A DNA stretch of 64,000 nucleotides, from NCBI RefSeq assembly GCF_042675965.1, contig NZ_JBHTKJ010000016.1, positions 1 to 64,000 of the forward strand, given 5' to 3'. Under the pieces are notes generated by a model that ran no database searches, was not told where the DNA came from, and worked only from the letters and a program-made list of their open reading frames with translations. Made by a program: the position numbers and the translations under genes. Source of the DNA: Virgibacillus_R byunsanensis. GTDB taxonomy: Bacteria > Bacillota > Bacilli > Bacillales > Amphibacillaceae. This document shows, one piece after another, positions 32,753-41,962 of the stretch. Within the stretch, counting starts at the first letter, position 1. Every line of letters begins with the position of its first letter.

Positions 32753-33368
32753 TTGAATCATCCTTTCGTGTCTTTTTTGCATTTGCAATGAAGTGCTTGA
32801 TTTTTTCGTGGTCTTTTTCGCCGTTTGTTTCAATACCACTGGAAACATCAACACCAGTAGGGTTGACGATTTGGATTGCTTGTTGAACGTTTTCAGGATT
32901 TAATCCACCGGCTAGTAGTATTCTTTTGGAATCTAGTGATATCTTTTTAAGCAAATTCCAATCAAATGTCGTGCCATTTCCTCCTCGGTTTCTTCCAAAT
33001 GGACTATCAAGTAAGTAATAGTCGCAAGGGTAATCCTGAATCATTGCAAGTGACTTCGTTTCGACTGGGAAAGCCTTAATGATTTTATATGGTAACTGTT
33101 CAGCTATCTCAGGTGGTTCATCACCATGTAATTGAATGAAATCCAGACCTACTTCTTTTGCCGTCTGTAACATTTCTTCTAAGCTAGCATTGACGAATAC
33201 ACCTACTTTTTTTACAGATGAGGGAATTGTCTTGGCAATAGTTGCCGCCTCCTCAGGTGTTAGTTGTCGCTTACTTGGAGCAAAAATGAAGCCGATAAAG
33301 TCTGTCCCTGCTTCAACTGCATAACCGGCAGCCTGTTTTGACTTAATACCACACGTTTTAACGAGCAT
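32739..33368 (-). CDS. trpF: phosphoribosylanthranilate isomerase
   Basis: 209 residues, a (beta/alpha)8 barrel catalysing the Amadori step of Trp synthesis. The N-terminal KTCGIKSKQAA carries the catalytic Cys; FAPSKRQLTPEEA and LAGGLNPENVQQAIQIVNPT, then GVDVSSGIE, are standard. It is a separate gene, not fused to trpC. ATG behind GGGAG; 2 nt separate it from trpC. Confidence 0.95.
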   Translation of the reverse strand: MLVKTCGIKSKQAAGYAVEAGTDFIGFIFAPSKRQLTPEEAATIAKTIPSSVKKVGVFVNASLEEMLQTAKEVGLDFIQLHGDEPPEIAEQLPYKIIKAFPVETKSLAMIQDYPCDYYLLDSPFGRNRGGNGTTFDWNLLKKISLDSKRILLAGGLNPENVQQAIQIVNPTGVDVSSGIETNGEKDHEKIKHFIANAKKTRKDDSIDTI

Positions 33369-33370
33369 AA

Positions 33371-34156
33371 TTACCGTACTCCCTTCACGTTAAGTGGTAT
33401 TTTCAATTCCCGGAAAGTAGCATCTAGATTAGTAGAACGCATTAACGTTTCACCAACTAAAATACTTTGAGCTCCTGCATGTGCCACCCGTATTACATCA
33501 TCACGACTTTTTATTCCACTTTCACTTATAACAATCGTCTTAGGGTTATTAATCATAGATACAAGTTTTTCGGTTGTTTGGATATCTACTTCAAATGTTT
33601 TTAGATTACGGTTATTAATACCAATAATTTCAGCTCCTAGTTCAACTGCGCGAATCATTTCATCCTCGTTATGAACCTCGCATAAAACTTCCAAATTTAA
33701 GCTTTTGGCATATTCATATAATCTTTTTAATGAGGCATCAGGTAACGCAGCTACAATTAGTAAGATAATATTCGCGCCATTTGCATTTGCCTGATCAATT
33801 TGGATAGGGTCAATTATAAAATCCTTACACAATATGGGTACGTTCACTGCTTGACGTACTGCACGTAGATCATCCATAGATCCATTAAAAAAGGTTTTAT
33901 CTGTTAAAACAGAAATAGCTCCAGCTCCTAATTCTTCATATTCAATAGCTTGTTTTACTGGATCAACATTCATCTGAATAGCTCCCTTTGATGGGGAAGA
34001 ACGTTTGATTTCTGCAATCACATTCATTGAAGTTGATGCAGTTACTGTAGCCTTGAAACTGGTGTTGTTAGGAACGTTTATGGGTTCAAAGGTTTGTTTT
34101 TTTAACTGTGCAACTTCTTTTTCTTTTTCTACTAAAATCTTCTCTAAAATAGACAT
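33371..34156 (-). CDS. trpC: indole-3-glycerol phosphate synthase
   Basis: 261 residues. The motif EIKRSSPSKGAI near residue 50 and LCKDFIIDPIQI, then ILLIVAAL mark the IGPS barrel. Catalytic Lys and Glu are in these strands, and GINNRNLKTFEVD and ISESGIKSRDD are near the end. GAGGTG is 6 nt before the ATG. It is directly joined to trpD (no gap). Confidence 0.95.
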   Translation of the reverse strand: MSILEKILVEKEKEVAQLKKQTFEPINVPNNTSFKATVTASTSMNVIAEIKRSSPSKGAIQMNVDPVKQAIEYEELGAGAISVLTDKTFFNGSMDDLRAVRQAVNVPILCKDFIIDPIQIDQANANGANIILLIVAALPDASLKRLYEYAKSLNLEVLCEVHNEDEMIRAVELGAEIIGINNRNLKTFEVDIQTTEKLVSMINNPKTIVISESGIKSRDDVIRVAHAGAQSILVGETLMRSTNLDATFRELKIPLNVKGVR

Positions 34157-35182
34157 CTATATCACCTCACTGGGGAGTTCTTGACTATACGTAACTAAGT
34201 GTTGTAATTTTTCTAATGCTGCTCCTGATTCAAGACTTTCTCTTGCCATGGATACACCGTCACTGATTGTTTTTGCTTTACCGTTTGTATATAACCCAAG
34301 TCCTGCATTTAAAAGTACAGTATCGTAATATGCTCCAGGTTTTCCGTTTAAAACATCTAGTAGAATAGCAGCGTTTTCCTTGGCATCACCGCCCTTGATT
34401 TGCTCGTTTGAATAAACGGGTAAGCCAACCTCTGAGGGATGGAGGGTGAATGAGGTGATTTCACCTTTTTCTAATAATGTAATATGGTTCTCACCAGCAA
34501 GGGATGCTTCATCCATATATCCAGCTCCATTTATAACAAGAGCTCTTTTTCTGCCTAGCTGTTTCAGCGTTTCTGTAATCATTGGTAACATGTCACGACG
34601 ATAAACTCCGAGGAGCTGCGTATCTAATGTCACTGGATTTGTTAATGGCCCAATCACATTAAAAATAGTTGGGATTCTCAAATCCTGTCTAACCTTCATG
34701 AACCGTTTCATACTTTGATGAACATGTGGTGCAAATAAAAATGCAATGTTATTCTCGTGCAGTAATTTTTCCACATGGTCTTTTGAAAAAGCTAAAGAAA
34801 CTCCGAGATGATCGAGAACATCAGCACTACCCGTTTTGCTTGAAATACTGCGATTCCCATGCTTTGCAACTTTAACACCAGCTCCAGCGAGTACAAAAGC
34901 TGCGGTTGTACTGATATTAAAACTATGTGAACCATCTCCACCTGTACCACAGTTATCCATTACGTCTGGTATACTGGTTAGGTTTTGATTAGATTGTGAC
35001 CTGATAACCTGAACAAGGCCAGCTATTTCTTCCGGCGTTTCTCCTTTTGCTCGTAATCCTGTTAAGAATGCAGCGATTTCACTATCCGTAATTTCATTTG
35101 TGAAGCAGGTTGCAGCTGCTTGTTTCATTTCCTCTGAGGAAAGATTTTCTTGGTTCAGTAATTTTTCAAGATACTGTTTCAT
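34157..35182 (-). CDS. trpD: anthranilate phosphoribosyltransferase
   Basis: 341 residues. It transfers the phosphoribosyl group of PRPP to anthranilate. The PRPP loop is DNCGTGGDGSHSFNIST, followed by KHGNRSISSKTGSADVLDHLG. ATG 35182 has AAAGGGG 7 nt upstream. It begins inside the trpG end (17-nt overlap), so translation is coupled. Confidence 0.95.
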   Translation of the reverse strand: MKQYLEKLLNQENLSSEEMKQAAATCFTNEITDSEIAAFLTGLRAKGETPEEIAGLVQVIRSQSNQNLTSIPDVMDNCGTGGDGSHSFNISTTAAFVLAGAGVKVAKHGNRSISSKTGSADVLDHLGVSLAFSKDHVEKLLHENNIAFLFAPHVHQSMKRFMKVRQDLRIPTIFNVIGPLTNPVTLDTQLLGVYRRDMLPMITETLKQLGRKRALVINGAGYMDEASLAGENHITLLEKGEITSFTLHPSEVGLPVYSNEQIKGGDAKENAAILLDVLNGKPGAYYDTVLLNAGLGLYTNGKAKTISDGVSMARESLESGAALEKLQHLVTYSQELPSEVI

Positions 35183-35765
35183 GTCGAAACCCCTTTCTGA
35201 TTTCATCTAGAAAATTTTGAATCATGCTCTGTCCGGTTTTCGTGCCAATTGACTCGGGATGAAATTGGACGCCATATACAGGATACAACTGGTGTTTTAT
35301 GGCCATTACCTCGTTATCATCCATCGATGTTGCAACAACTTGTAATTCTTCTGGTAATGTCAATTTATCGATGGAGAGTGAATGATACCGCATTACTTCG
35401 AGTGGCTGTGTTAAATAACTGAATAATCCTTGGCCATCGTGTGTAATAAGCGATGTCTTCCCATGTTTGATTGTTTTCGATTGTATAATGTCACCGTTTA
35501 ATGCAGCGGCAATTATTTGATGACCTAAGCATATGCCGAGAATCGGAATCTTTTTATAAAAGGTTCTTACAATCTCTATACATTCGCCTGCTTGTTCTGG
35601 AACTCCTGGACCAGGTGAGATAATGATTGCTTCTGGATTTAGATCAGAGACAGCATCGATACTAAGTTGGTCATTCCGAAACACCCTTACTTCGAGCCCA
35701 ATTGATGCAAAATAGTGATAAACGTTGTACGTAAATGAATCATAATTGTCGATAAGTAAGATCAT
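35166..35765 (-). CDS. trpG: anthranilate synthase component II (glutamine amidotransferase)
   Basis: 199 residues with the triad Cys in ILGICLGHQIIAAALNG and His-Glu in VQFHPESIGT. It starts MILLIDNYDSFTYNVYHYF. It supplies ammonia from glutamine to TrpE. In B. subtilis the shared pabA sits in the folate operon; here the gene is inside the trp operon, as in many other bacteria. It could also serve para-aminobenzoate synthesis. Confidence 0.94.
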   Translation of the reverse strand: MILLIDNYDSFTYNVYHYFASIGLEVRVFRNDQLSIDAVSDLNPEAIIISPGPGVPEQAGECIEIVRTFYKKIPILGICLGHQIIAAALNGDIIQSKTIKHGKTSLITHDGQGLFSYLTQPLEVMRYHSLSIDKLTLPEELQVVATSMDDNEVMAIKHQLYPVYGVQFHPESIGTKTGQSMIQNFLDEIRKGFRHETVS

Positions 35766-37159
35766 AGTTTATTTACCTCCATTAATGATTTTGCTTTGTG
35801 TAACGTCTCGTTATATTCATTTTCTGGAACTGAATCATAAACAATGCCTGCACCAGTTTGTAAGTAAGCTTGATGATCTTTTACAACCAGAGAGCGGATG
35901 GTTAAGGCCATATTTAAGTCGTGATTCACGTTTATATATCCAATTCCACCACCATAAGCACCGCGTTTTTTTTCTTCCAAATCATTTATAATTTGCATTG
36001 CTCTAATTTTAGGCGCCCCTGAAACAGTTCCAGCAGGTAAACATGAAATTAAAGCATCAATACTGGATAAATCTGCACGTAATTTTCCGTGAACCTCCGA
36101 AACCATATGCATAACATGTTGATACTTTTCAATCCCCATATATATCGGAATTGATATACTGTTTGGCTCACAGATACGACCAATATCATTTCTGCTTAAA
36201 TCAACTAGCATGTTATGTTCTGCAATCTCCTTTTCATCTCTAAGAAGGTCATCTATATGTGCTTGGTCTTCCTGTTTTGTTTTACCTCGAGGTCTTGTTC
36301 CGGCAATTGGATTGGTAATGACATTCCTTCCAGTTGTCTGAATTAAACTCTCAGGGGAAGCACCTAATATTAAATAGTCGTTAAAATCGATATAAAACAT
36401 ATATGGCGATGGATTAGCTTTTCTTAGTTTTCGGTAGAAAGAAAATGGGTCACCAGTAAAATTTGCTTTCATTCGTTGTGACAATACAACTTGAAATATA
36501 TCCCCATTTATAATATGTTCTTTTGCAGTTTCTACATTTTGCATAAACTCTTGTTTGTTCATATCAGGTGTGAAATGAACAGCTTCATCATCAAAAGTTT
36601 CCACTGTTGAAGAAGTGGTTAACGACTTTTTAAGTTCTGCCAGCCTTTTATCTAAAATGTGCTCAGGATGATCGTCTGGGTTTAATGTAATTAAATAAAC
36701 AGACTCATCACTGTGGTCAAAAACGATAACATTCTTGTATAACATCAGGTGAATATCTGGCATATCAAGTTCATCCTCGAGTACTTCACCGATCTGTTCA
36801 TAACTGCGTATTGAGTCATAACCGATGTAACCAATCGCCCCACCGACAAAAGGAAATGGTAGATCTACTTCTTGCTTGGGCATATACTGCTGTAAAATAG
36901 ATAAAGCTGGTTGTTCTTGTTGTTCGGTTGTTTGACTTTCGTGGTCGATAATGGTTGTTCTTCCTTCTTTACTAATTATCTCTTCATATGGATTTGCACC
37001 AATAAATGAAAATTTACCTTTTTCTTCATGTTCAAAGGAACTTTCCAAAAGGAATTTTTTCACACCTCGAAGTCCTTTATATATTCCGATTGGAGTTAAT
37101 GTATCCGCATTTTGCTTAATCATTTTGTGTGGAATTGTTTCCTGTGTTTTCAGTTGCAT
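35762..37159 (-). CDS. trpE: anthranilate synthase component I
   Basis: 465 residues of the chorismate-binding family. IAGTRPRGKTKQED, HNMLVDLSRNDIGRI, LPAGTVSGAPKIRAMQII and QTGAGIVYDSVPENEYNET give the active-site and Mg-binding blocks. The N-terminal feedback region includes LLESSFEHEEKGKFSFIGAN. It makes anthranilate from chorismate. First gene of the operon, behind AAAGGAGG, about 200 nt after the second of two T-boxes. Confidence 0.95.
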   Translation of the reverse strand: MQLKTQETIPHKMIKQNADTLTPIGIYKGLRGVKKFLLESSFEHEEKGKFSFIGANPYEEIISKEGRTTIIDHESQTTEQQEQPALSILQQYMPKQEVDLPFPFVGGAIGYIGYDSIRSYEQIGEVLEDELDMPDIHLMLYKNVIVFDHSDESVYLITLNPDDHPEHILDKRLAELKKSLTTSSTVETFDDEAVHFTPDMNKQEFMQNVETAKEHIINGDIFQVVLSQRMKANFTGDPFSFYRKLRKANPSPYMFYIDFNDYLILGASPESLIQTTGRNVITNPIAGTRPRGKTKQEDQAHIDDLLRDEKEIAEHNMLVDLSRNDIGRICEPNSISIPIYMGIEKYQHVMHMVSEVHGKLRADLSSIDALISCLPAGTVSGAPKIRAMQIINDLEEKKRGAYGGGIGYINVNHDLNMALTIRSLVVKDHQAYLQTGAGIVYDSVPENEYNETLHKAKSLMEVNKL

Positions 37160-37200
37160 AATATGTTAAACCTCCTTTAATTTTATTGAGTATTATTATC

Positions 37201-37345
37201 GAGCGACAGCTTATTAAATTGATCAACGATTCCTTAAAACCGATCAAGTACAGCCGATTTTCGATCAACAGGCAGTAATTTCGAGCGACAGCAAACATTT
37301 TCGGATCAACAGCCACTATTTCGATCGACATCATCCCTATTTCAT
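37201..37345. repeat. seven-unit 20-21 bp periodic repeat in the trpE leader
   Basis: The heptamer GATCAAC/GAGCGAC recurs at 37201, 37221, 37242, 37263, 37283, 37304 and 37323, with spacings of 20, 21, 21, 20, 21 and 19 nt. The spacers differ in sequence but often end in TTTTC. It lies between the T-box terminator and trpE. Confidence 0.75.
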
Positions 37346-37364
37346 CCCCGAAAAATGAAGGTAT

Positions 37365-37660
37365 AAAAAAGTCCTCTATAAACACATGGATTATGTGTTT
37401 ATAGAGGACGATTATGACCGCGGTGCCACCTCAGTTGAAAAGAAACAAATTCTTTTCATCTTATTCAGATACAGGATTTATTACAAGTAATTATAATCCG
37501 ATATCCTATCCGTGTAACGGCGGAACACCGTGTTTCCCTACTTAACATTCAGGAAACCTCTCGTAAGGCCATTCAGCTTTTATTCACGTACCGGAATTTC
37601 ACCACCACCGGTTCTCTGCAACGCTTCATGAAAGCATACTCTTCTTACTCATTGATTTTC
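37365..37660 (-). ncRNA. Trp T-box leader, promoter-distal copy
   Basis: On the minus strand: stem I distal part with GAGAACCGGTGGTGGTGAAA, specifier region GAATGG with UGG (Trp) at 37571-37569, then the T-box TGAGGTGGCACCGCGG (37433-37418). The terminator GTCCTCTATAAACACAT / ATGTGTTTATAGAGGAC (37371-37409) with TTTTTT follows. Uncharged tRNA-Trp would stabilise the antiterminator and allow trp expression. Confidence 0.92.
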
Positions 37661-37685
37661 GTGTATATAAGTTTTAAAAAAATAC

Positions 37686-37960
37686 AAAAAAGCCCCCCAT
37701 CCGAAAAGGACGAGGAACCCGTGGTACCACCTTTATTAGCTGAAAATTACAGCTCACTTTAGCAATATCAAGCAAGATTGCTTAATATTCGTCTCGTATA
37801 ACGATGAGACTTGATCGCCAAAGCCTACTGAATTGTTAAGTTCGGTTTGGAAGCTCAGAAGTCCATTCATCTAACCTTCACACTGATTTACACCAACCAC
37901 CAGCTCTCTTTTGTGAACTATTAGATTACTACTCTTCATCATAGCTTGAATCGATTAAGT
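37686..37960 (-). ncRNA. Trp T-box leader, promoter-proximal copy
   Basis: On the minus strand: AGAGAGCTGGTGGTTGGTGT in stem I, specifier GAATGG with UGG at 37865-37863, T-box AGGTGGTACCACGGG (37732-37718). The terminator CCTCGTCC / GGATGGGG with TTTTTT (37715-37685) follows. It precedes the other T-box in the same transcript, making a tandem leader. Confidence 0.92.
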
Positions 37961-38169
37961 TATTGAAATCAATATTAAATTAGATTTCAGGTGATGTCAA
38001 GATTTATTTTAGATAATCGTTTGACAAAATTCGAGAAGTGCCTGTCACTTGTCGAATAAAAACGCTTGAGGTGTCTGGATTCAATAATTCTTTTCACTAA
38101 ATACTGTTTCAAACAAGCTAATTTATGCTATTTTAAATATATAAGATTTTTCAATAAAAGGGAGTTCTG

Positions 38170-39279
38170 ATGATGAAAAAAACAAAGGTTGGTATTATTT
38201 TTGGTGGGAAATCTGCAGAACACGAAGTATCTTTACAGTCAGCTAAAAACGTTGTAGACGCAATTGATCGAGATAAATATGAAGTAATTCTAATAGGTAT
38301 TGATAAACAAGGGAAATGGCATGTTAATGACCAATCTTCTTACCTGATAAATGAAGAAAATCCAAAGCTTATCCAATTAAATAAATCAAATGAAACGTTG
38401 GCTGTGGTACCGGGACAAACGGATAACCAGTTTATCTATAAGTCAAACGCTAATGCGCTGGATCAATTAGATGTTGTATTTCCGATAGTGCATGGCACCT
38501 TGGGAGAAGATGGTAGTTTGCAAGGTATGATGCGGATTGCGAATCTTCCATATGTCGGTACGAATGTCTTAGGATCTTCTGTATGTATGGACAAAGATAT
38601 AGCAAAACGCCTTCTTAAAGAAGCAAACATTAGTGTTGCTAACGGTCTTGCGTTTTCACGTTCTAAACGCAACCAAATTAATTACAAGGAAGCTAAAGAA
38701 AAATTAGGTGTCCCAATGTTTGTTAAACCTGCTAACCAGGGATCTTCTGTAGGTGTTAGTAAGGTGACAACGGAAACTGAATTTGAAGATGCTGTCGATA
38801 CAGCATTTCAATATGACCATAAAGTTATAATTGAAGAAAATTTAAATGGTCGGGAAATAGAGTGTGCGGTGCTAGGAAATGAAGATCCAAAAGCTTCTAT
38901 TCCAGGTGAAATTTTACCGCAGACAGAATTTTACTCGTACGAATCAAAGTACATTGATGAAAGTGGGGCAAAGCTTGCTGTACCAGCTGACCTTTCTGAT
39001 GAAATTGTTAAAAAAGTTCAGGAAGTGGCGGTTGAAGTGTTTCAAACGCTTGAATGTGAAGGTTTAGCGAGAGTAGATTTCTTTTTAACTGAAAACGGAG
39101 ATATTTATGTAAATGAAGTTAACACTTTACCTGGTTTCACACGTATCAGCATGTACCCTAAACTGTGGGAAATAAGTGGTGTTTCATATCCAGAGTTAAT
39201 TCATCAACTAATTGAACTCGCTATTGATCGACATGAAAAAAATAATATGTTGAAAAGTGCAGTATGGGATGAAGAATAG
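38170..39279 (+). CDS. ddl: D-alanine--D-alanine ligase
   Basis: 369 residues, ATP-grasp enzyme making D-Ala-D-Ala for peptidoglycan. GGKSAEHEVSLQSAKNV at the start, CMDKDIAKRLL, KPANQGSSVGVSKV, EEN in VIIEENLNGREIECAV and the Mg/ATP site VNEVNTLPGFTRISMYPKLW are all present. The long form (over 350 residues) is the DdlA-like type. GGGAG precedes two adjacent ATGs (38170, 38173). Single gene. Confidence 0.95.
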   Translation: MMKKTKVGIIFGGKSAEHEVSLQSAKNVVDAIDRDKYEVILIGIDKQGKWHVNDQSSYLINEENPKLIQLNKSNETLAVVPGQTDNQFIYKSNANALDQLDVVFPIVHGTLGEDGSLQGMMRIANLPYVGTNVLGSSVCMDKDIAKRLLKEANISVANGLAFSRSKRNQINYKEAKEKLGVPMFVKPANQGSSVGVSKVTTETEFEDAVDTAFQYDHKVIIEENLNGREIECAVLGNEDPKASIPGEILPQTEFYSYESKYIDESGAKLAVPADLSDEIVKKVQEVAVEVFQTLECEGLARVDFFLTENGDIYVNEVNTLPGFTRISMYPKLWEISGVSYPELIHQLIELAIDRHEKNNMLKSAVWDEE

Positions 39280-39289
39280 TGTAACAAAG

Positions 39290-39320
39290 AAAAGACACCC
39301 ATTAACAGTTGGTGTCTTTT
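39290..39320. terminator. terminator after ddl
   Basis: AAAAGACACC pairs with GGTGTCTTTT over an 11-nt loop between convergent genes. It can act in both directions. Confidence 0.88.
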
Positions 39321-39330
39321 CAATTTTCAG

Positions 39331-39891
39331 TTACCCTTGAAAGATTGAAAATTTATCGCTGATGGATATCCTATCTTTCTTTATTGGTGGTTCGTCAAAG
39401 TATCCTAGGTGTAAAAACCCAACAATTTTCTCACTGTCATTTACTTTCAGAAGTTCTTTTACATGTGGGTCATAAATATGTGGGTTGGTCTTCCAAACCA
39501 CACCTAGTTGCTTTTCCCATGCCAGGAGCTGAAAGTTTTGTATCATACATGCGGTTGCACCGAAGTTTTCATCCCATTGTTTTTGGTTGTCAGGTTCATC
39601 CATAATGACAACAAGAATGGCGCTAGGCTCATTAAGATATTCTTCACGGTTTACCTGTTTCTCCTCTGGGTATGTTGACGCTACGCTTTTTGCAAATGTT
39701 CCTAATTGATCTTCTCCTATATAAAGAAAGCGCCATGGCTGACGTAACCCGTGAGTTGGTGCCCACTTTGCATCTTCTAATAGTCCCAAAACTACAGTAT
39801 CGGTCACTGTTTGATCACTGTAATTTTTCTTAACTGATCGTCGTTCCCGAATAACTTTTGCCAATTCGGTCTGGTTTTTTGTTTGTTTCAA
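39331..39891 (-). CDS. nitroreductase family protein
   Basis: 186 residues, FMN-binding fold: RERRSVKKNYSD supplies the phosphate-binding Arg residues. LLEDAKWAPTHGLRQPWRF is the conserved second block, followed by IQNFQLLAWEKQLGVVWKT. Such enzymes reduce nitro compounds or quinones with NAD(P)H in the cytoplasm. TTG start behind GGAGG. Single gene. Confidence 0.9.
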   Translation of the reverse strand: MKQTKNQTELAKVIRERRSVKKNYSDQTVTDTVVLGLLEDAKWAPTHGLRQPWRFLYIGEDQLGTFAKSVASTYPEEKQVNREEYLNEPSAILVVIMDEPDNQKQWDENFGATACMIQNFQLLAWEKQLGVVWKTNPHIYDPHVKELLKVNDSEKIVGFLHLGYFDEPPIKKDRISISDKFSIFQG

Positions 39892-40177
39892 CTTGGTGTC
39901 CTCCTCTTTGTTATGTCAAGTATCTATATGGATTAATTATGGATTAATTGATAATTATTTTCAATTAAATTGTAGCGAATAAAAGGGTTAAAATCAACTA
40001 AAACTTTAATAAATTTGTTCATGTGATAAAATAAGATCTAACCATACAGGTAAGAAAAAACTTGATCAGTCATATGAATCACTCTTAATAATAGACAGGG
40101 GAAAAAGTCATTCTATCGATTGTAAGATAAGGGCTAACATGTGAATTATTTCACATATATATAGAGGGGGGCGAAAA

Positions 40178-41212
40178 TTGAAGGCGTTTTTACATCGGAA
40201 AGGGGTATCTTTATCCTTAAAGGAGTATTTAATTACTGCACTTAGCTTTATGGCTTTAGGTTTATTTTCATCGCTAATTATTGGACTTATCATTCAAACA
40301 GTTGGAGAACAGGCTAATTTTCTACCATTATTTATTCAGGATGCTTTAGTGGAAATGGGTACATTTGCCATGGATACTAAAATCATGGGTGGTGCAATTG
40401 GGGTTGCAATTGCTTATGGTTTAAAGGCACCACCACTGGTTTTATTCTCAGCATTATTTGCTGGAGCGTTTGGGGCAGAATTAGGCGGTCCTGCCGGAAG
40501 CTATGTTTCCGCTTTATTAGCAACTGAATTCGGTAAATTAGTATATAAGGAAACACGAGTAGATATAATTGTTACGCCATTTGTAACGATAGGAATAGGT
40601 TTTATTACTGGAAGTATGATCGGTCCTCCAATTGATACGTTCATGGGATGGTTTGGTGAAGTGATTAATTGGTCGACTGGACAGCAACCATTTATTATGG
40701 GGATCCTTGTCGCTGTTTTGATGGGCTGGGGGTTAACAGCACCAATCTCAAGCTTGGCTATCGCAATTATGCTTGGGTTGGATGGACTCGCAGCAGGTGC
40801 AGCAACTGTTGGATGTGCCGCACAAATGATTGGATTTGCCACAGCAAGTTACCGGGATAATGGATTTGGCGGGTTTTTAGCACAAGGAATAGGGACATCT
40901 ATGTTACAGGTTGCTAACGTTTTGAAAAAGCCAATCATTATATTACCACCAACTATAGCTGGGGCAATTTTAGCACCATTTGCAACAGTCTGGTTGGGAC
41001 TGACCAATAATGCGTTGGGTGCGGGAATGGGTACCAGTGGTCTAGTTGGACAAATTATGACTTTTGAATCGATGGGTTTTTCAATGGAAGTGTTCTGGGC
41101 CATTCTTTTTCTACATATTATTGGACCGGCTATTATTAGTTTGTTGATCTCAGAGTGGTTTAGGAAAAAAGGATGGATTAAAGCTGGAGACATGAAAATT
41201 GAATACGAATAA
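40178..41212 (+). CDS. PTS IIC-like membrane protein (PF13303 type)
   Basis: 344 residues with about nine hydrophobic, Gly-rich segments. The stretches GGAIGVAIAYGLKAPPLVLF, FAGAFGAELGGPAGSYVSAL, ALMGWGLTAPISSLAIAIML-like, and GLDGLAAGAATVGCAAQMIG match proteins annotated as PTS sugar transporter subunit IIC of the stand-alone kind. No IIA or IIB partners lie nearby, so true PTS transport is doubtful. The start is TTG behind GAGGGGGG. Confidence 0.8.
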   Translation: MKAFLHRKGVSLSLKEYLITALSFMALGLFSSLIIGLIIQTVGEQANFLPLFIQDALVEMGTFAMDTKIMGGAIGVAIAYGLKAPPLVLFSALFAGAFGAELGGPAGSYVSALLATEFGKLVYKETRVDIIVTPFVTIGIGFITGSMIGPPIDTFMGWFGEVINWSTGQQPFIMGILVAVLMGWGLTAPISSLAIAIMLGLDGLAAGAATVGCAAQMIGFATASYRDNGFGGFLAQGIGTSMLQVANVLKKPIIILPPTIAGAILAPFATVWLGLTNNALGAGMGTSGLVGQIMTFESMGFSMEVFWAILFLHIIGPAIISLLISEWFRKKGWIKAGDMKIEYE

Positions 41213-41326
41213 ATTCCACAACGTGACACTAATCACATTATAAAGATTTAAAGATCGCTATACTCATGTAGGGAAATAAGGAACTGTTATTTAAAATTTT
41301 TAAATGAGGTAGCAATAGGTTTACAA

Positions 41327-41566
41327 GTGGAAGGAAAACGAGCAATTATTGATGTCAGAGCACGAATTTTAAACGGGGAACATCCACGTAACGAAATTTT
41401 TGAGTATATTAAACAAGCTCCATTAGGTACGATCTTTGAGATTCATGTACCACATCAAGCACAGCCTTTTGTAGGTGGTTTAGAAGGAATGGGCATGAAT
41501 GTTATTATAGATGAACTTGAACCAACGCATTATCCTTTGATGGCAGTTAAACTACTAGAAGTCTAA
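41327..41566 (+). CDS. small DUF2249-like protein
   Basis: 79 residues: IIDVRARILNGEHPRNEIFE, then APLGTIFEIHVPHQAQPFVG and a C-terminal strand. The DVR...PLG...H.AQPL plan recalls the DUF2249/TusA-like fold. There is no cysteine, so no sulfur transfer chemistry of TusA type. GTG start with a weak site. It follows the IIC-like gene and shares a terminator, perhaps as an operon. Confidence 0.65.
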   Translation: MEGKRAIIDVRARILNGEHPRNEIFEYIKQAPLGTIFEIHVPHQAQPFVGGLEGMGMNVIIDELEPTHYPLMAVKLLEV

Positions 41567-41574
41567 TAATCCAA

Positions 41575-41612
41575 AAGCAGTTACTTGATAACCAAAAATC
41601 GAGTAACTGCTT
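41575..41612 (+). terminator. terminator after the DUF2249-like gene
   Basis: AAGCAGTTACT pairs with AGTAACTGCTT over a 16-nt loop, followed by TTATT. Confidence 0.85.
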
Positions 41613-41663
41613 TATTAATAGTAAGAAAAGTATAACTTGAGAATTATGTATATTTATCTACAG

Positions 41664-41962
41664 AATCATCCACGTCAAGCTCCGATGTACAGGACAAGAG
41701 GTCAAGGAAGACTTCGACAGCGATGAAAAAGCGAACTCCTTTCGAGGACATACTAGTGCCGGTAACGCTACAGGATAAGGAAAGCTTCCCTAAAAAAACA
41801 TCGCACGAAGAAAAAGCGCTTTTCTTTTCGAGGAAGTGACGTTTTCATCGGCCAGCGCCTAGACACTCGAGACATAAGTAGTTCGACCTTGGTAAAGGCA
41901 TCCAAACTACGCGATCTATACTTATGCTTGTCGTGTCATCAAGGCATTTCTGGCTTTTGTTC
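41664..41962 (+). repeat. dispersed repeat C1, copy 2 (mosaic)
   Basis: It starts CCACGTCAAGCTCC. A long arm then includes GAAAAAGCGCTTTTCTTTTC. A second block GCCAGCGCCTAGACACTCGA continues to TGCTTGTCGTGTCATCAAGG. It ends GGCTTTTGTTC, directly followed by C2 copy 3. The second block matches the copy at 48.1 kb. Confidence 0.75.

Noticed and set aside
37201..37345. Possible CRISPR array in the trpE leader
   Set aside because: The repeated word is only 7 nt and the period is 20-21 bp, far from the 28-36 nt repeats and 60-70 bp period of CRISPR. No cas genes are present.
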